60,563 nt of DNA. Source: an uncultured Prevotellaceae bacterium (lineage in GTDB: Bacteria; Bacteroidota; Bacteroidia; Bacteroidales; Bacteroidaceae). Shown piece after piece: positions 40,152-48,129 of the stretch (position 1 is its first letter; each line of letters opens with the position of its first letter). Below the pieces are notes generated by a model. The model searched no databases, had not been told where the DNA came from, and saw only the letters and a program-made list of their open reading frames with translations. The position numbers were made by a program, and so were the translations under genes. The DNA is taken from contig CAMJZV010000019.1 of NCBI GenBank assembly GCA_946410305.1, positions 1-60,563 on the forward strand, written 5' to 3'.

Positions 40152-40419
40152 AATATGCCTCCTTTATCTTTATTGCTTTTTCTATTTCATTCTGTGGCGT
40201 CTTTTGCGTTTTCTTTTGGAATCCGTTGAACAATACCACAATCTCACCTTCGTCGAAGATGAAGAACACACGATAGATGTTACCACCGTATTCGGTTCGT
40301 AATTCATAGATACCATCACGTACGAGTTTGACGAACTTCTTAGGCAGTCTATCTTGGGATTTCAACAACAGGAGGCCGTATTGTATTTTCTCCTGTTCCT
40401 TCTCTTTCAAGGTCTCCAT
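40123..40419 (-). CDS. RelE/HigB-family toxin (start uncertain)
   Basis: The RelE-fold protein contains LPKKFVKLVRDGIYELRTEY, GGNIYRVFFIFDEGEIVVLFN and the GFQKKTQKTP motif of phage-derived Gp49/HigB toxins. The first ATG after the promoter box (40470-40477) is at 40419, giving 98 residues. However, sensible family sequence (KRKIRTYGGYFEAF) continues upstream in frame as far as an ATA codon at 40462-40464, only six bases after the box. The real start may be that non-AUG codon on a leaderless mRNA. The ribosome-dependent mRNase role is by family only. Confidence 0.8.
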   Translation of the reverse strand: METLKEKEQEKIQYGLLLLKSQDRLPKKFVKLVRDGIYELRTEYGGNIYRVFFIFDEGEIVVLFNGFQKKTQKTPQNEIEKAIKIKEAYYADKQSQNR

Positions 40420-40469
40420 GAAGGCCTCAAAATAGCCGCCGTATGTCCTTATCTTGCGTTTTATGGGTG

Positions 40470-40477
40470 CAAAGATA
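40470..40477 (-). promoter_or_regulatory. -7 box for the HigBA-like pair
   Basis: TATCTTTG followed by CA. It lies inside the upstream extension of the toxin frame, which fixes the start to 40464 or below. Confidence 0.55.
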
Positions 40478-40537
40478 GTAAAAGTTGTCGAATTGTGCAA
40501 CTTTCGGAGAGTTTTTTTCTATAAACGGAATCACGGA

Positions 40538-40638
40538 GTCGGTTCTCCTGATCTTATTCAGGAGTCTGATATCTCTTTGCTTTATTACTTGTCTCATTCG
40601 CATTTCACTTAATTTGAAAAATGATCAGAAGAACCGAC
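40538..40638. repeat. Spaced 16-bp inverted repeat after the TonB-receptor gene
   Basis: GTCGGTTCTCCTGATC (40538-40553) is inverted with one mismatch at GATCAGAAGAACCGAC (40623-40638). About 69 bases separate the arms. It could be the ends of a small element or a long-range hairpin at the end of the receptor transcript. Confidence 0.5.
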
Positions 40639-40682
40639 CCCATGATCCTCGAATGCTGACGACTGCCCGAACGAGAGAGAAT

Positions 40683-43253
40683 TTATAATCTGTTCTTCTC
40701 AGCATTACCAGCACCAGTACCCTTATACTTCGACGGGGTAACATTGAATCTGTAGCGCAAGGAGAGTTGGATGCAACGGGAATCGTTGTCCTCCATTTTC
40801 CGAAACATCATCCTATTGCTGTAAAGCATGACATGGTTGATGCCGCCATTGAAAATGTCGTTACCAGTCAGTTTAACATTCAGACGGTGCTGGAAGAAGT
40901 CTTTGCTGATACTGAGCGAGAGCATTGGATTGGTACTGTCAACATAGATGTTTGAACCTGTGTTGCCGTGGGTGTGCATGTAGAAGTCTGCTTGCAACAG
41001 CCAGTCGCGAGGTAAAGTCAGGATATTGCCCAGTTGCAGGGTCAGCATCGGATGGCAGAAACTTTTCTCCTGACCATTAAACATGGACTTGAACCAGGGC
41101 TTCATCAACGACACGTTGTATTGCGGAGTCCATGTTATCCCGTTACCTAATTTGACGTTCTTCTGTGCACCCAAAGTAATAGTAAGCCAGTCGGCATGAT
41201 CGTAGTTCAAGTAAGTCACGAAATTCACCTTTGAGTCATCTTCTAGACCGCCCGCCGTATAGAGAATTGGATCGACACAATGGGAGAAGTTGGTCATCAG
41301 ATAGAGCCACTTCCACATCACCATCGCGTTTAGGTTGTGGTACTTAACGGGCTTCAGATAGGGATTACCCGTCTGCAGATTCAAGCGATTCTCGTAGGTA
41401 ACATCGCTACTCAACTGCCAATATGAAGGGCGTGTTGTTCGCTTCGCATAACTGAAAGACAGTTGCAGATTCCTGACTGATGTAGATACAGAAAGAGACG
41501 GAAACAGGTCGTCGTATGTACGGCATTGTTCATCACGACGCTGACCACTCACAAAGTACTCTGACTCCACATGTTCGTAACGAAGACCTGCCGACAACTG
41601 GAAGCGTCCCAGACGTTGGCGTAGTTCCACGAAGGGAGCAATGTTACTTTCGTGCTGTTCGTTATTGCTATTGGCAATGTATCCCTCTTGATTCTCAAAT
41701 CTGCTTTTCCATCGCGTATTGGTATATTCCTCACCTATCTCTATCTGTCCTTTCCACAGCGGATGGGTAACGAATAGTTTCTCTGCAAACAGTTTACTGC
41801 GTGTCTGACTCTCTGTATTCACATCGCGGTCTTCGTACTCAGTACTTAGTTCCTGCTGCTGATTACGACTCTGCTGTCTGCGTGAAGTGTAGTCGGCATT
41901 GAAGTCGATGCTGAGTTGCCCCACTTTGCCTGTGTAATAAAGATTAGCCTGATGGATGGGGGTGTTCTTGTCGCGTCTGACGCTGCTGTTTTGTAAATGG
42001 TCGTATGCCACTCCGTCAGCCAGCAGGTCATCATCGTACTCACTGCGGGTTTTTACGTAGTCATATGTATTCTGGTAGAATCCACCGAAAGAGTGATTAT
42101 CATTGATTTGGTAGTTGAAACCGAATCGTCCTTCGAGGAAAGGATTACGAACATGATTCTTCTGCTGATTGTTAATCACCCACAGTGTATCTGCAAAGAT
42201 AGTCTGTTCGAACTCGCCCTGACTCTTTCTTCTGTTATATGCCCCAAAAAGATTGGCGAAGAGTTCCAGACCACCCGTGCGATAGGTAAGGTTGATGCGC
42301 TCGTTATTGGCATAACCACGTCCACTGCGTGACCACGATGACAATTCCACACCTAATCCTTCGCCTGCCGCCCGTTTGGTGCGGATGATGATGACTGCAT
42401 TCACCGATGCGTCATAGCGGGCACCAGGGTTTTGGATGACTTCTACGTTGCGGATATTGTCTGACTGGATGTTTTTCAGTTCTTGCAGGTCGCGGAGTTT
42501 TCGACCGTTTACATAGATGAGCGGTGCGCCTTTACCTAAGATTTCGAAGCCCTCACCCCGTTTGGCAATCATCGGGACACGTGTAAGTACGTCTTCAGCA
42601 GTACCTAACCGTTCCATCACTGTGCCCTCCACATTCATCATCAGCGAATTGCCTTGCAGGACTACCTTCGGACGTTCACCTTGCACCACCACACCATTCA
42701 GCGTGTAGCTATCAGGATGCATCCGTATTGTTCCGAGGTCAGGGTTACTACATAGTTTATATATAGTCTTGTAGCCGACGTATGAGATGCGGACAAGAAC
42801 GGCAGGCTGTTCGTAGGGGATGACAAAAACGCCAGCCTCGTTGCTCACGCCTCCACCGATGACAGTTGAGTCTGATGGATGAAGCAGGTAAACATTGGCG
42901 TAGGGCACGGGCTGGCGGTTCTCGTCGATGATGGTGCCCGTCAAGTGGCGTTCAGTCTTATGGGTACACTCCACATAGATTTCGCTCTCGCCACGCTTCA
43001 CGACCCGGACGGGATAGAAGCCGACAATCTGCATGATAGCCTCTGTGACGGTCTTGTGCTTGATGCTGGTAGTCACGCGGAAGTCTTCAAGTTCATCGTA
43101 GATAAAGGTGATGTTGTAATCAGTGGCTTGTTCTTGAATGTATTTCAGGGCTTCGGAAAGGGGATTGTCCTGAAAGGTGTGCGTGATCTTCTGTGCGCTT
43201 GCAACTGATACAATGGCGCACAGCAATAGTATGAATGATAGTCTTTTCATCAT
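40683..43253 (-). CDS. TonB-dependent outer-membrane receptor with signalling (STN) domain
   Basis: The 856-residue precursor has a signal peptide (LSFILLLCAIVSVASA), an STN domain (about 22-95, FQDNPLSEALKYIQEQATDY), a carboxypeptidase-regulatory-like domain (about 103-180), a plug (about 190-290, with GAPLIYVNGRKLRDLQEL and VIQNPGARYDASVNAVI) and an outer-membrane barrel. It is the third gene of a sigma/anti-sigma/receptor set. By family the STN domain signals ligand binding to the anti-sigma factor. The ligand is unknown; the lack of a neighbouring SusD argues against a polysaccharide locus. Confidence 0.88.
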   Translation of the reverse strand: MMKRLSFILLLCAIVSVASAQKITHTFQDNPLSEALKYIQEQATDYNITFIYDELEDFRVTTSIKHKTVTEAIMQIVGFYPVRVVKRGESEIYVECTHKTERHLTGTIIDENRQPVPYANVYLLHPSDSTVIGGGVSNEAGVFVIPYEQPAVLVRISYVGYKTIYKLCSNPDLGTIRMHPDSYTLNGVVVQGERPKVVLQGNSLMMNVEGTVMERLGTAEDVLTRVPMIAKRGEGFEILGKGAPLIYVNGRKLRDLQELKNIQSDNIRNVEVIQNPGARYDASVNAVIIIRTKRAAGEGLGVELSSWSRSGRGYANNERINLTYRTGGLELFANLFGAYNRRKSQGEFEQTIFADTLWVINNQQKNHVRNPFLEGRFGFNYQINDNHSFGGFYQNTYDYVKTRSEYDDDLLADGVAYDHLQNSSVRRDKNTPIHQANLYYTGKVGQLSIDFNADYTSRRQQSRNQQQELSTEYEDRDVNTESQTRSKLFAEKLFVTHPLWKGQIEIGEEYTNTRWKSRFENQEGYIANSNNEQHESNIAPFVELRQRLGRFQLSAGLRYEHVESEYFVSGQRRDEQCRTYDDLFPSLSVSTSVRNLQLSFSYAKRTTRPSYWQLSSDVTYENRLNLQTGNPYLKPVKYHNLNAMVMWKWLYLMTNFSHCVDPILYTAGGLEDDSKVNFVTYLNYDHADWLTITLGAQKNVKLGNGITWTPQYNVSLMKPWFKSMFNGQEKSFCHPMLTLQLGNILTLPRDWLLQADFYMHTHGNTGSNIYVDSTNPMLSLSISKDFFQHRLNVKLTGNDIFNGGINHVMLYSNRMMFRKMEDNDSRCIQLSLRYRFNVTPSKYKGTGAGNAEKNRL

Positions 43254-43263
43254 GGCAGACGTT

Positions 43264-43926
43264 TTAGCAATCCTTGGCGGGGATGGCTGTGGTTCTTATA
43301 AATAGGGTATCATTCTCGGTCTGAATCTGTATCCACTCGAAGTTGTTCAGCATCTCTACAACTTTCTCCAGTGTATATTCCGGCTTCCATTGATAGAAAA
43401 GGCGGAGACGGGGGGCATCTTCGTTTTGATAGACCACCTTGACGTTATAGTAGGCTGAGAGTTCTTCGAAGATTTCTCCTAAAGGCACGTTGTCGTAGAG
43501 CTTGGGCTGTGGTGCCACTATCGTGTCAGGCTCAGCGAGTTGAGGACTGGAAGTTGAAGGTTGAGAGTTCTTGATGACTTTCGTTTCCTGTTCCTTTGGT
43601 GCGTTATAATGACTGGCGATGTGGATGGCTGCAAAAGCAATGCCTGAAAGCATGAGAATGCCCACAAACATAGCAGCGAACTTTAGGAGCGAATATTTTT
43701 CGTTTCTCACTTCTTGCTTTTCATTACTCAGTCGTTGCCATTCGGCATCAATCATGTCGTCTGTGACTTCCTGATCGGCACGGGTAGCGTAAATGGCACT
43801 CTGGGTCTTCGACATCAGCGTGTAGAGCTCACGGCACTCTACATCGGCAAGTATCTCCTGCCACTCTTCTGCAGTATAATGCTGGGGCTGTTCCATCATC
43901 TGGAGCAATAGATCGGTCTTGTTCAT
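43264..43926 (-). CDS. FecR-like anti-sigma factor with DUF4974
   Basis: The ATG at 43926 (MNKTDLLLQMMEQ) is preferred to an earlier in-frame start at 44022 because it directly follows the sigma gene's stop. The 220-residue protein has a cytosolic helical part, one transmembrane helix (about 96-116, LLKFAAMFVGILMLSGIAF) and a C-terminal DUF4974 domain (VPLGEIFEELSAYYNVKVVY, TLEKVVEMLNNFEW). The central FecR domain is nearly absent, so it is shorter than standard FecR proteins. It should relay signals from the receptor downstream to the sigma factor. Confidence 0.8.
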   Translation of the reverse strand: MNKTDLLLQMMEQPQHYTAEEWQEILADVECRELYTLMSKTQSAIYATRADQEVTDDMIDAEWQRLSNEKQEVRNEKYSLLKFAAMFVGILMLSGIAFAAIHIASHYNAPKEQETKVIKNSQPSTSSPQLAEPDTIVAPQPKLYDNVPLGEIFEELSAYYNVKVVYQNEDAPRLRLFYQWKPEYTLEKVVEMLNNFEWIQIQTENDTLFIRTTAIPAKDC

Positions 43927-43930
43927 ACGC

Positions 43931-44422
43931 TCATTTGTTGTTAAGATGTGTACGTAATTGATTAAGCGCACTGCGCAGATGTTTATAGACAGTGGTTTCG
44001 CTGACGCCCAGACGATTGGCAATCTCCTTGAAGGTGATGCCGTCGCGGAAATGCTGCATGATGATGTCGCGACAAACGGGTGGCTCTAATTGGTCGATGC
44101 CTTTATATAGGGCTTTCAGTTCTTCTTCTAACCGCTCCGTCGGTGTGATGGTCGTGTCAAGGTCAAGCAAGTAGAGGTGTTCCACCCGTTCCTGTATCTT
44201 TCGGCTACGAATCACGTTCAGACATCGGTTTCGTACGCTAGTAAGCAGATAGTGCTCGGCTGTTTCTTTCCGTAGGTCCTGAGACTCACGGAGTAGATGG
44301 GCAAAGATGTCGTGCACTACATCCTTGCTCTCAGCATCGTCGTGCAGAAGCATGGTGGCCAGCCGATACATCTGACGGTAATGCTGTCGGAACAGCTTTT
44401 CGAGTTTACTTTGATCTGTCAT
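43931..44422 (-). CDS. ECF sigma factor, FecI-like
   Basis: The 163-residue sigma-70 factor has region 2 (LFRQHYRQMYRLATMLL, DAESKDVVHDIFAHLL) and region 4 (CRDIIMQHFRDGITFKEIAN, RLGVSETTVYKHLRSALNQL). It starts the sigma/anti-sigma/receptor unit. A TAACTTTG box (44481-44488) and module copy 4 lie upstream. Confidence 0.9.
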   Translation of the reverse strand: MTDQSKLEKLFRQHYRQMYRLATMLLHDDAESKDVVHDIFAHLLRESQDLRKETAEHYLLTSVRNRCLNVIRSRKIQERVEHLYLLDLDTTITPTERLEEELKALYKGIDQLEPPVCRDIIMQHFRDGITFKEIANRLGVSETTVYKHLRSALNQLRTHLNNK

Positions 44423-44480
44423 ACACTCTTAATACACACGAAAACCGATTTACTAAACCCCTGATGACAATTTTTTTGTG

Positions 44481-44570
44481 CAAAGTTAGGAAAAACGCAT
44501 GAAAAAGCCCCCGACATGACCGAAAATCGGATGTCGGGGTGAAGGTCTTAACTCGGGTTAAGAGTTTTTG
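44481..44570 (-). promoter_or_regulatory. Palindrome-hairpin module, copy 4, with -7 box
   Basis: Minus strand: CTTAACCCGAGTTAAG (44547-44562), GACCTTCA, hairpin CCCCGACAT-CCGA-TTT-TCGG-(TC)-ATGTCGGGG, a T-run, and TAACTTTG (44481-44488), which is the promoter of the FecI-like gene. No Crp fragment is attached here. Confidence 0.6.
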
Positions 44571-44642
44571 TGACATGATGTGCAAAGAGATTGAATAAAA
44601 GCGGACAATTGCACAAATAGATACTATTGTGCTTAACGAAGG

Positions 44643-44686
44643 TTACAATCTGCAAGAAATTTTGGTAAAAAACTTGCAGATTGTAA
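44643..44686 (+). promoter_or_regulatory. Perfect 14-bp inverted repeat upstream of pyrG
   Basis: TTACAATCTGCAAG (44643-44656) and CTTGCAGATTGTAA (44673-44686) flank a 16-base AT-rich loop. The repeat is about 60 bases upstream of the pyrG -7 box (44749-44756). It could be a two-site operator or a terminator for upstream transcription; a short T-run follows. Confidence 0.5.
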
Positions 44687-44748
44687 TTTTGGCTAAAAAT
44701 ATAGATTAAAACTAAGCGAGGCTATAGGCGTATGAAAGATGGTTTTTG

Positions 44749-44756
44749 TAACTTTG
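44749..44756 (+). promoter_or_regulatory. -7 box for pyrG-purF-carAB'-asnB
   Basis: TAACTTTG followed by CA, 24 bases upstream of the pyrG ATG. Confidence 0.65.
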
Positions 44757-44780
44757 CAGTCCATAAAATAGATTCGTTTT

Positions 44781-46376
44781 ATGGATACAAAGTACATTTT
44801 TGTAACAGGCGGTGTGGTTTCTTCTTTGGGAAAAGGTATTATCTCCGCCAGCATTGGTAAGCTGCTGCAAGCACGCGGCTATAAGGTAACCATCCAGAAG
44901 TTTGATCCCTACATTAACATTGACCCAGGAACGCTAAACCCCTACGAACACGGTGAGTGCTATGTCACTGTGGATGGTATGGAGACAGACTTGGATCTGG
45001 GACACTACGAGCGCTTCACTGGCATTAACACAACACGAAACAACTCTATAACAACAGGACGCATCTACAAGACGGTCATCGACCGTGAGCGTCACGGCGA
45101 CTACTTGGGAAAAACCATCCAGGTAGTGCCACACATCACCGACGAGATAAAGCGTCGCATGCTGCGTGAGGATGAGCAGGGCGAAGAGCTGGATTTCGTC
45201 ATCACAGAGGTGGGCGGTACGATTGGTGATATCGAGAGTGCACCTTTCATGGAGGCTATCCGTCAGCTGCGCTGGCAGCTTGGACGTAATGCAGTCTGTG
45301 TACACTTGACGTATGTGCCTTATCTGAAAGCTGCTGGTGAACTGAAGACAAAGCCGACACAGCACAGCGTAAAGGAGCTGCAAGGTATGGGTATTCAGCC
45401 CGACATTCTTGTATTGCGTACTGAACGTCACCTGGATGACGGGGTGCGCATGAAGGTTGCCTCATTCTGTAATGTGGACCTTGAATGCGTGGTGCAGAGC
45501 GAGGATATGCCGAGCATCTACGAGGTGCCCGTCAGCATGCAGAAGCAAGGTTTGGATGCTGCCATCATGCGTAAGATAGGTATTCCTGTTGGCGAGACGC
45601 CTGCCATGAAGCCTTGGCACGACTTCCTTGACAAGCAGCGTAACGCCAAGCGCGAGGTACACATCGGATTGGTTGGCAAGTACGACTTGCAGGATGCGTA
45701 TAAGAGCATCCGCGAGAGTCTGAATCTGGCAGGTATCTATAATGATGTGAAGGTGAAGCTGCACTTTGTGAACAGCGAGAATCTGACTACTGAAAACGTT
45801 GCCAAGCAACTGGAAGGCTTAGCAGGCGTGGTCGTCTGTCCTGGCTTCGGACAGCGTGGTATTGAGGGTAAGATTATTGCTGCCGAATATACTCGTACTC
45901 ATGACATTCCAACTTTCGGCATCTGCCTGGGCATGCAAATGATGGTTATCGAATTTGCCCGCAACGTTCTTGGTTATAAGGATGCCAACAGCCGCGAGAT
46001 GGACGAGAAGACGCCGCACAATGTCATTGACATCATGGAAGAGCAGAAGAGCATTACGCAGATGGGCGGTACGATGCGTCTGGGTGCCTATGAGTGTGAA
46101 CTCGTCAAAGGCAGTCGCGTCTATGAAGCTTACGGTGAAGAAACGCTGATCAGCGAGCGTCACAGACACCGCTACGAATTCAACAATGCGTATAAAGAAG
46201 AGTATGAGAAGAATGGCATGAAGTGTGTGGGCGTGAACCCTGCCGCCGACCTCGTTGAAATTGTTGAGATTCCTGAGAAGCGATGGTATATCGGTACGCA
46301 GTTCCATCCGGAATACAGTTCTACGGTACTTCATCCGCACCCCTTGTTTATGTCGTTCATCAAAGCATGCTTCTGA
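44781..46376 (+). CDS. pyrG: CTP synthase
   Basis: It aminates UTP to CTP with glutamine and ATP. The 531 residues comprise the N-terminal amidoligase (KYIFVTGGVVSSLGKGIISA, DPYINIDPGTLNPYEHGE) and a C-terminal class I glutaminase with nucleophile Cys in FGICLGMQMM (about 382) and the HPEYSS motif near the end. It is the first of four glutamine-dependent enzymes in a row; the purF start lies one base after its stop. Confidence 0.96.
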   Translation: MDTKYIFVTGGVVSSLGKGIISASIGKLLQARGYKVTIQKFDPYINIDPGTLNPYEHGECYVTVDGMETDLDLGHYERFTGINTTRNNSITTGRIYKTVIDRERHGDYLGKTIQVVPHITDEIKRRMLREDEQGEELDFVITEVGGTIGDIESAPFMEAIRQLRWQLGRNAVCVHLTYVPYLKAAGELKTKPTQHSVKELQGMGIQPDILVLRTERHLDDGVRMKVASFCNVDLECVVQSEDMPSIYEVPVSMQKQGLDAAIMRKIGIPVGETPAMKPWHDFLDKQRNAKREVHIGLVGKYDLQDAYKSIRESLNLAGIYNDVKVKLHFVNSENLTTENVAKQLEGLAGVVVCPGFGQRGIEGKIIAAEYTRTHDIPTFGICLGMQMMVIEFARNVLGYKDANSREMDEKTPHNVIDIMEEQKSITQMGGTMRLGAYECELVKGSRVYEAYGEETLISERHRHRYEFNNAYKEEYEKNGMKCVGVNPAADLVEIVEIPEKRWYIGTQFHPEYSSTVLHPHPLFMSFIKACF

Positions 46377-46377
46377 T

Positions 46378-48123
46378 ATGGAACAGTTGAAACATGAGTG
46401 TGGTGTAGCGATGATTCGCCTGTTGAAGCCGATTAGCTACTACGAAAAGAAGTACGGCACGCGTCACTGGGCCTTGGGTAAGCTGTATCTGATGATGGAG
46501 AAACAGCACAACCGAGGACAGGAGGGTGCTGGTATTGCTTGTGTGAACCTTGACGCTCCAGTCGGCACGGAGTATATGTTCCGCGAAAAGGCGGAAGGCA
46601 AGGATGCAATCACTGAGATTTTCGGTAGAGGCCTTCCTGATGCTCAACTGTTTATGGGCCATCTGCGGTATTCGACGACGGGTAAGAGTGGTTTACAGTA
46701 TGTCCACCCTTTCCTTCGTAGAAATAACTGGCGTGCTAAGAACCTCTGTCTGTGTGGTAATTTCAATATGACCAACATCGACGAGGTTTTTCGTTTCTTG
46801 ACAGCACAAGGTCAATCGCCTCGCATCTATGGTGACTCTTATATCACGCTGGAGCTGATGGGTCACCGTCTGGATCGTGAGGTAGAGCGACTCTTTGTGG
46901 AGGCCAAGGAACAGGGTCTGGAGGGTACTGATATCACGGACTATATCGACAACCATGTGGAGATGGCCAATGTGTTGCGCACCACCATGGAACACTATGA
47001 TGGTGGCTACGTGATGTGTGGTCTGACGGGTAGCGGAGAGATGTTTTCTGTTCGCGACCCATGGGGCATCCGTCCTGCATTCTATTACCGTGATGACGAG
47101 ATTGTAGCGCTGGCCAGTGAGCGCCCTGTGCTACAGACTACGTTCGACCTGAATGCAGATGACATCTGTGAGTTGCAGCCTGGTCAGGCACTCATCGTCC
47201 GTAAGAGTGGTGAGAGCCGTCTGGAACAGATTATGCCCGCACAGCAGTTGTCAGCATGTTCGTTTGAGCGTATCTACTTTAGTCGTGGCTCAGACCGTGA
47301 TATCTACCAGGAGCGCAAGCGGTTGGGTGAACAGCTCACACCAGCCATCCTGAAAGCCGTTGACGGAGACGTCACCAATACGGTATTCTCTTATATCCCC
47401 AATACTGCTGAAGTCGCCTACTACGGCATGACTGACGGCTTCCGTCAGCAGGGCTACAACGTACGTACCGAGAAGGTGGTTTGGAAGGATATCAAAATGC
47501 GCACCTTTATCGCAGACAACAGCGAGCGCAACGACTTGGCTGCTCATGTCTACGACATTAGCTACGGTTCGCTACGTCCCAACGAGGACAACCTGGTAAT
47601 CATTGACGACTCTATCGTCCGTGGTACCACGCTGCGTGAGAGCATCTTTAAGATTCTTGACCGCCTGCATCCGAAGAAGATCGTCATGGTCAGCTCGTCA
47701 CCGCAGATACGCTATCCGGACTACTACGGCATCGACATGGCACGCCTTGAGGAGTTCTGTGCTTTCCGTGCTACGATGGCCCTCATCGAGGAGCGTGGCA
47801 TGTGGCAGCTGGTCAACGACACCTATCTGGCATGCAAGCACGAGCTTGAAAAGCCTAAAGAGCAGATGCAGAACTGTGTCCGCGCCCTTTACGAGCCCTT
47901 CACCGTTGAGGAGATTAACGAGAAGATTGTCGAGATGCTCTGTCCTGAGGGTATGCAGGCACCTATCGAACTCGTCTTCCAGAGCATTGAGGGTCTTCAT
48001 GAGGCATGCCCCAATCACCCCGGCGACTGGTATTTCACTGGTCACTATCCCACGCCAGGTGGCACACGTCTCTGCAACGAGGCATTTATCCATTACATTG
48101 ACAACAAACAGAAGAAGCAATAA
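46378..48123 (+). CDS. purF: Amidophosphoribosyltransferase-type enzyme
   Basis: By family it makes phosphoribosylamine from PRPP and glutamine, the first step of purine synthesis. The frame is open from 46255, but the start is the ATG at 46378, leaving Cys8 (MEQLKHECGVAM) as the likely glutaminase nucleophile after processing. The phosphoribosyl domain carries the PRPP loop VIIDDSIVRGTTLRESI. At 581 residues it is longer than E. coli PurF, as in other Bacteroidetes. It is one base from pyrG and six bases from the carA/carB' gene. Confidence 0.88.
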   Translation: MEQLKHECGVAMIRLLKPISYYEKKYGTRHWALGKLYLMMEKQHNRGQEGAGIACVNLDAPVGTEYMFREKAEGKDAITEIFGRGLPDAQLFMGHLRYSTTGKSGLQYVHPFLRRNNWRAKNLCLCGNFNMTNIDEVFRFLTAQGQSPRIYGDSYITLELMGHRLDREVERLFVEAKEQGLEGTDITDYIDNHVEMANVLRTTMEHYDGGYVMCGLTGSGEMFSVRDPWGIRPAFYYRDDEIVALASERPVLQTTFDLNADDICELQPGQALIVRKSGESRLEQIMPAQQLSACSFERIYFSRGSDRDIYQERKRLGEQLTPAILKAVDGDVTNTVFSYIPNTAEVAYYGMTDGFRQQGYNVRTEKVVWKDIKMRTFIADNSERNDLAAHVYDISYGSLRPNEDNLVIIDDSIVRGTTLRESIFKILDRLHPKKIVMVSSSPQIRYPDYYGIDMARLEEFCAFRATMALIEERGMWQLVNDTYLACKHELEKPKEQMQNCVRALYEPFTVEEINEKIVEMLCPEGMQAPIELVFQSIEGLHEACPNHPGDWYFTGHYPTPGGTRLCNEAFIHYIDNKQKKQ

Positions 48124-48129
48124 TAACAG

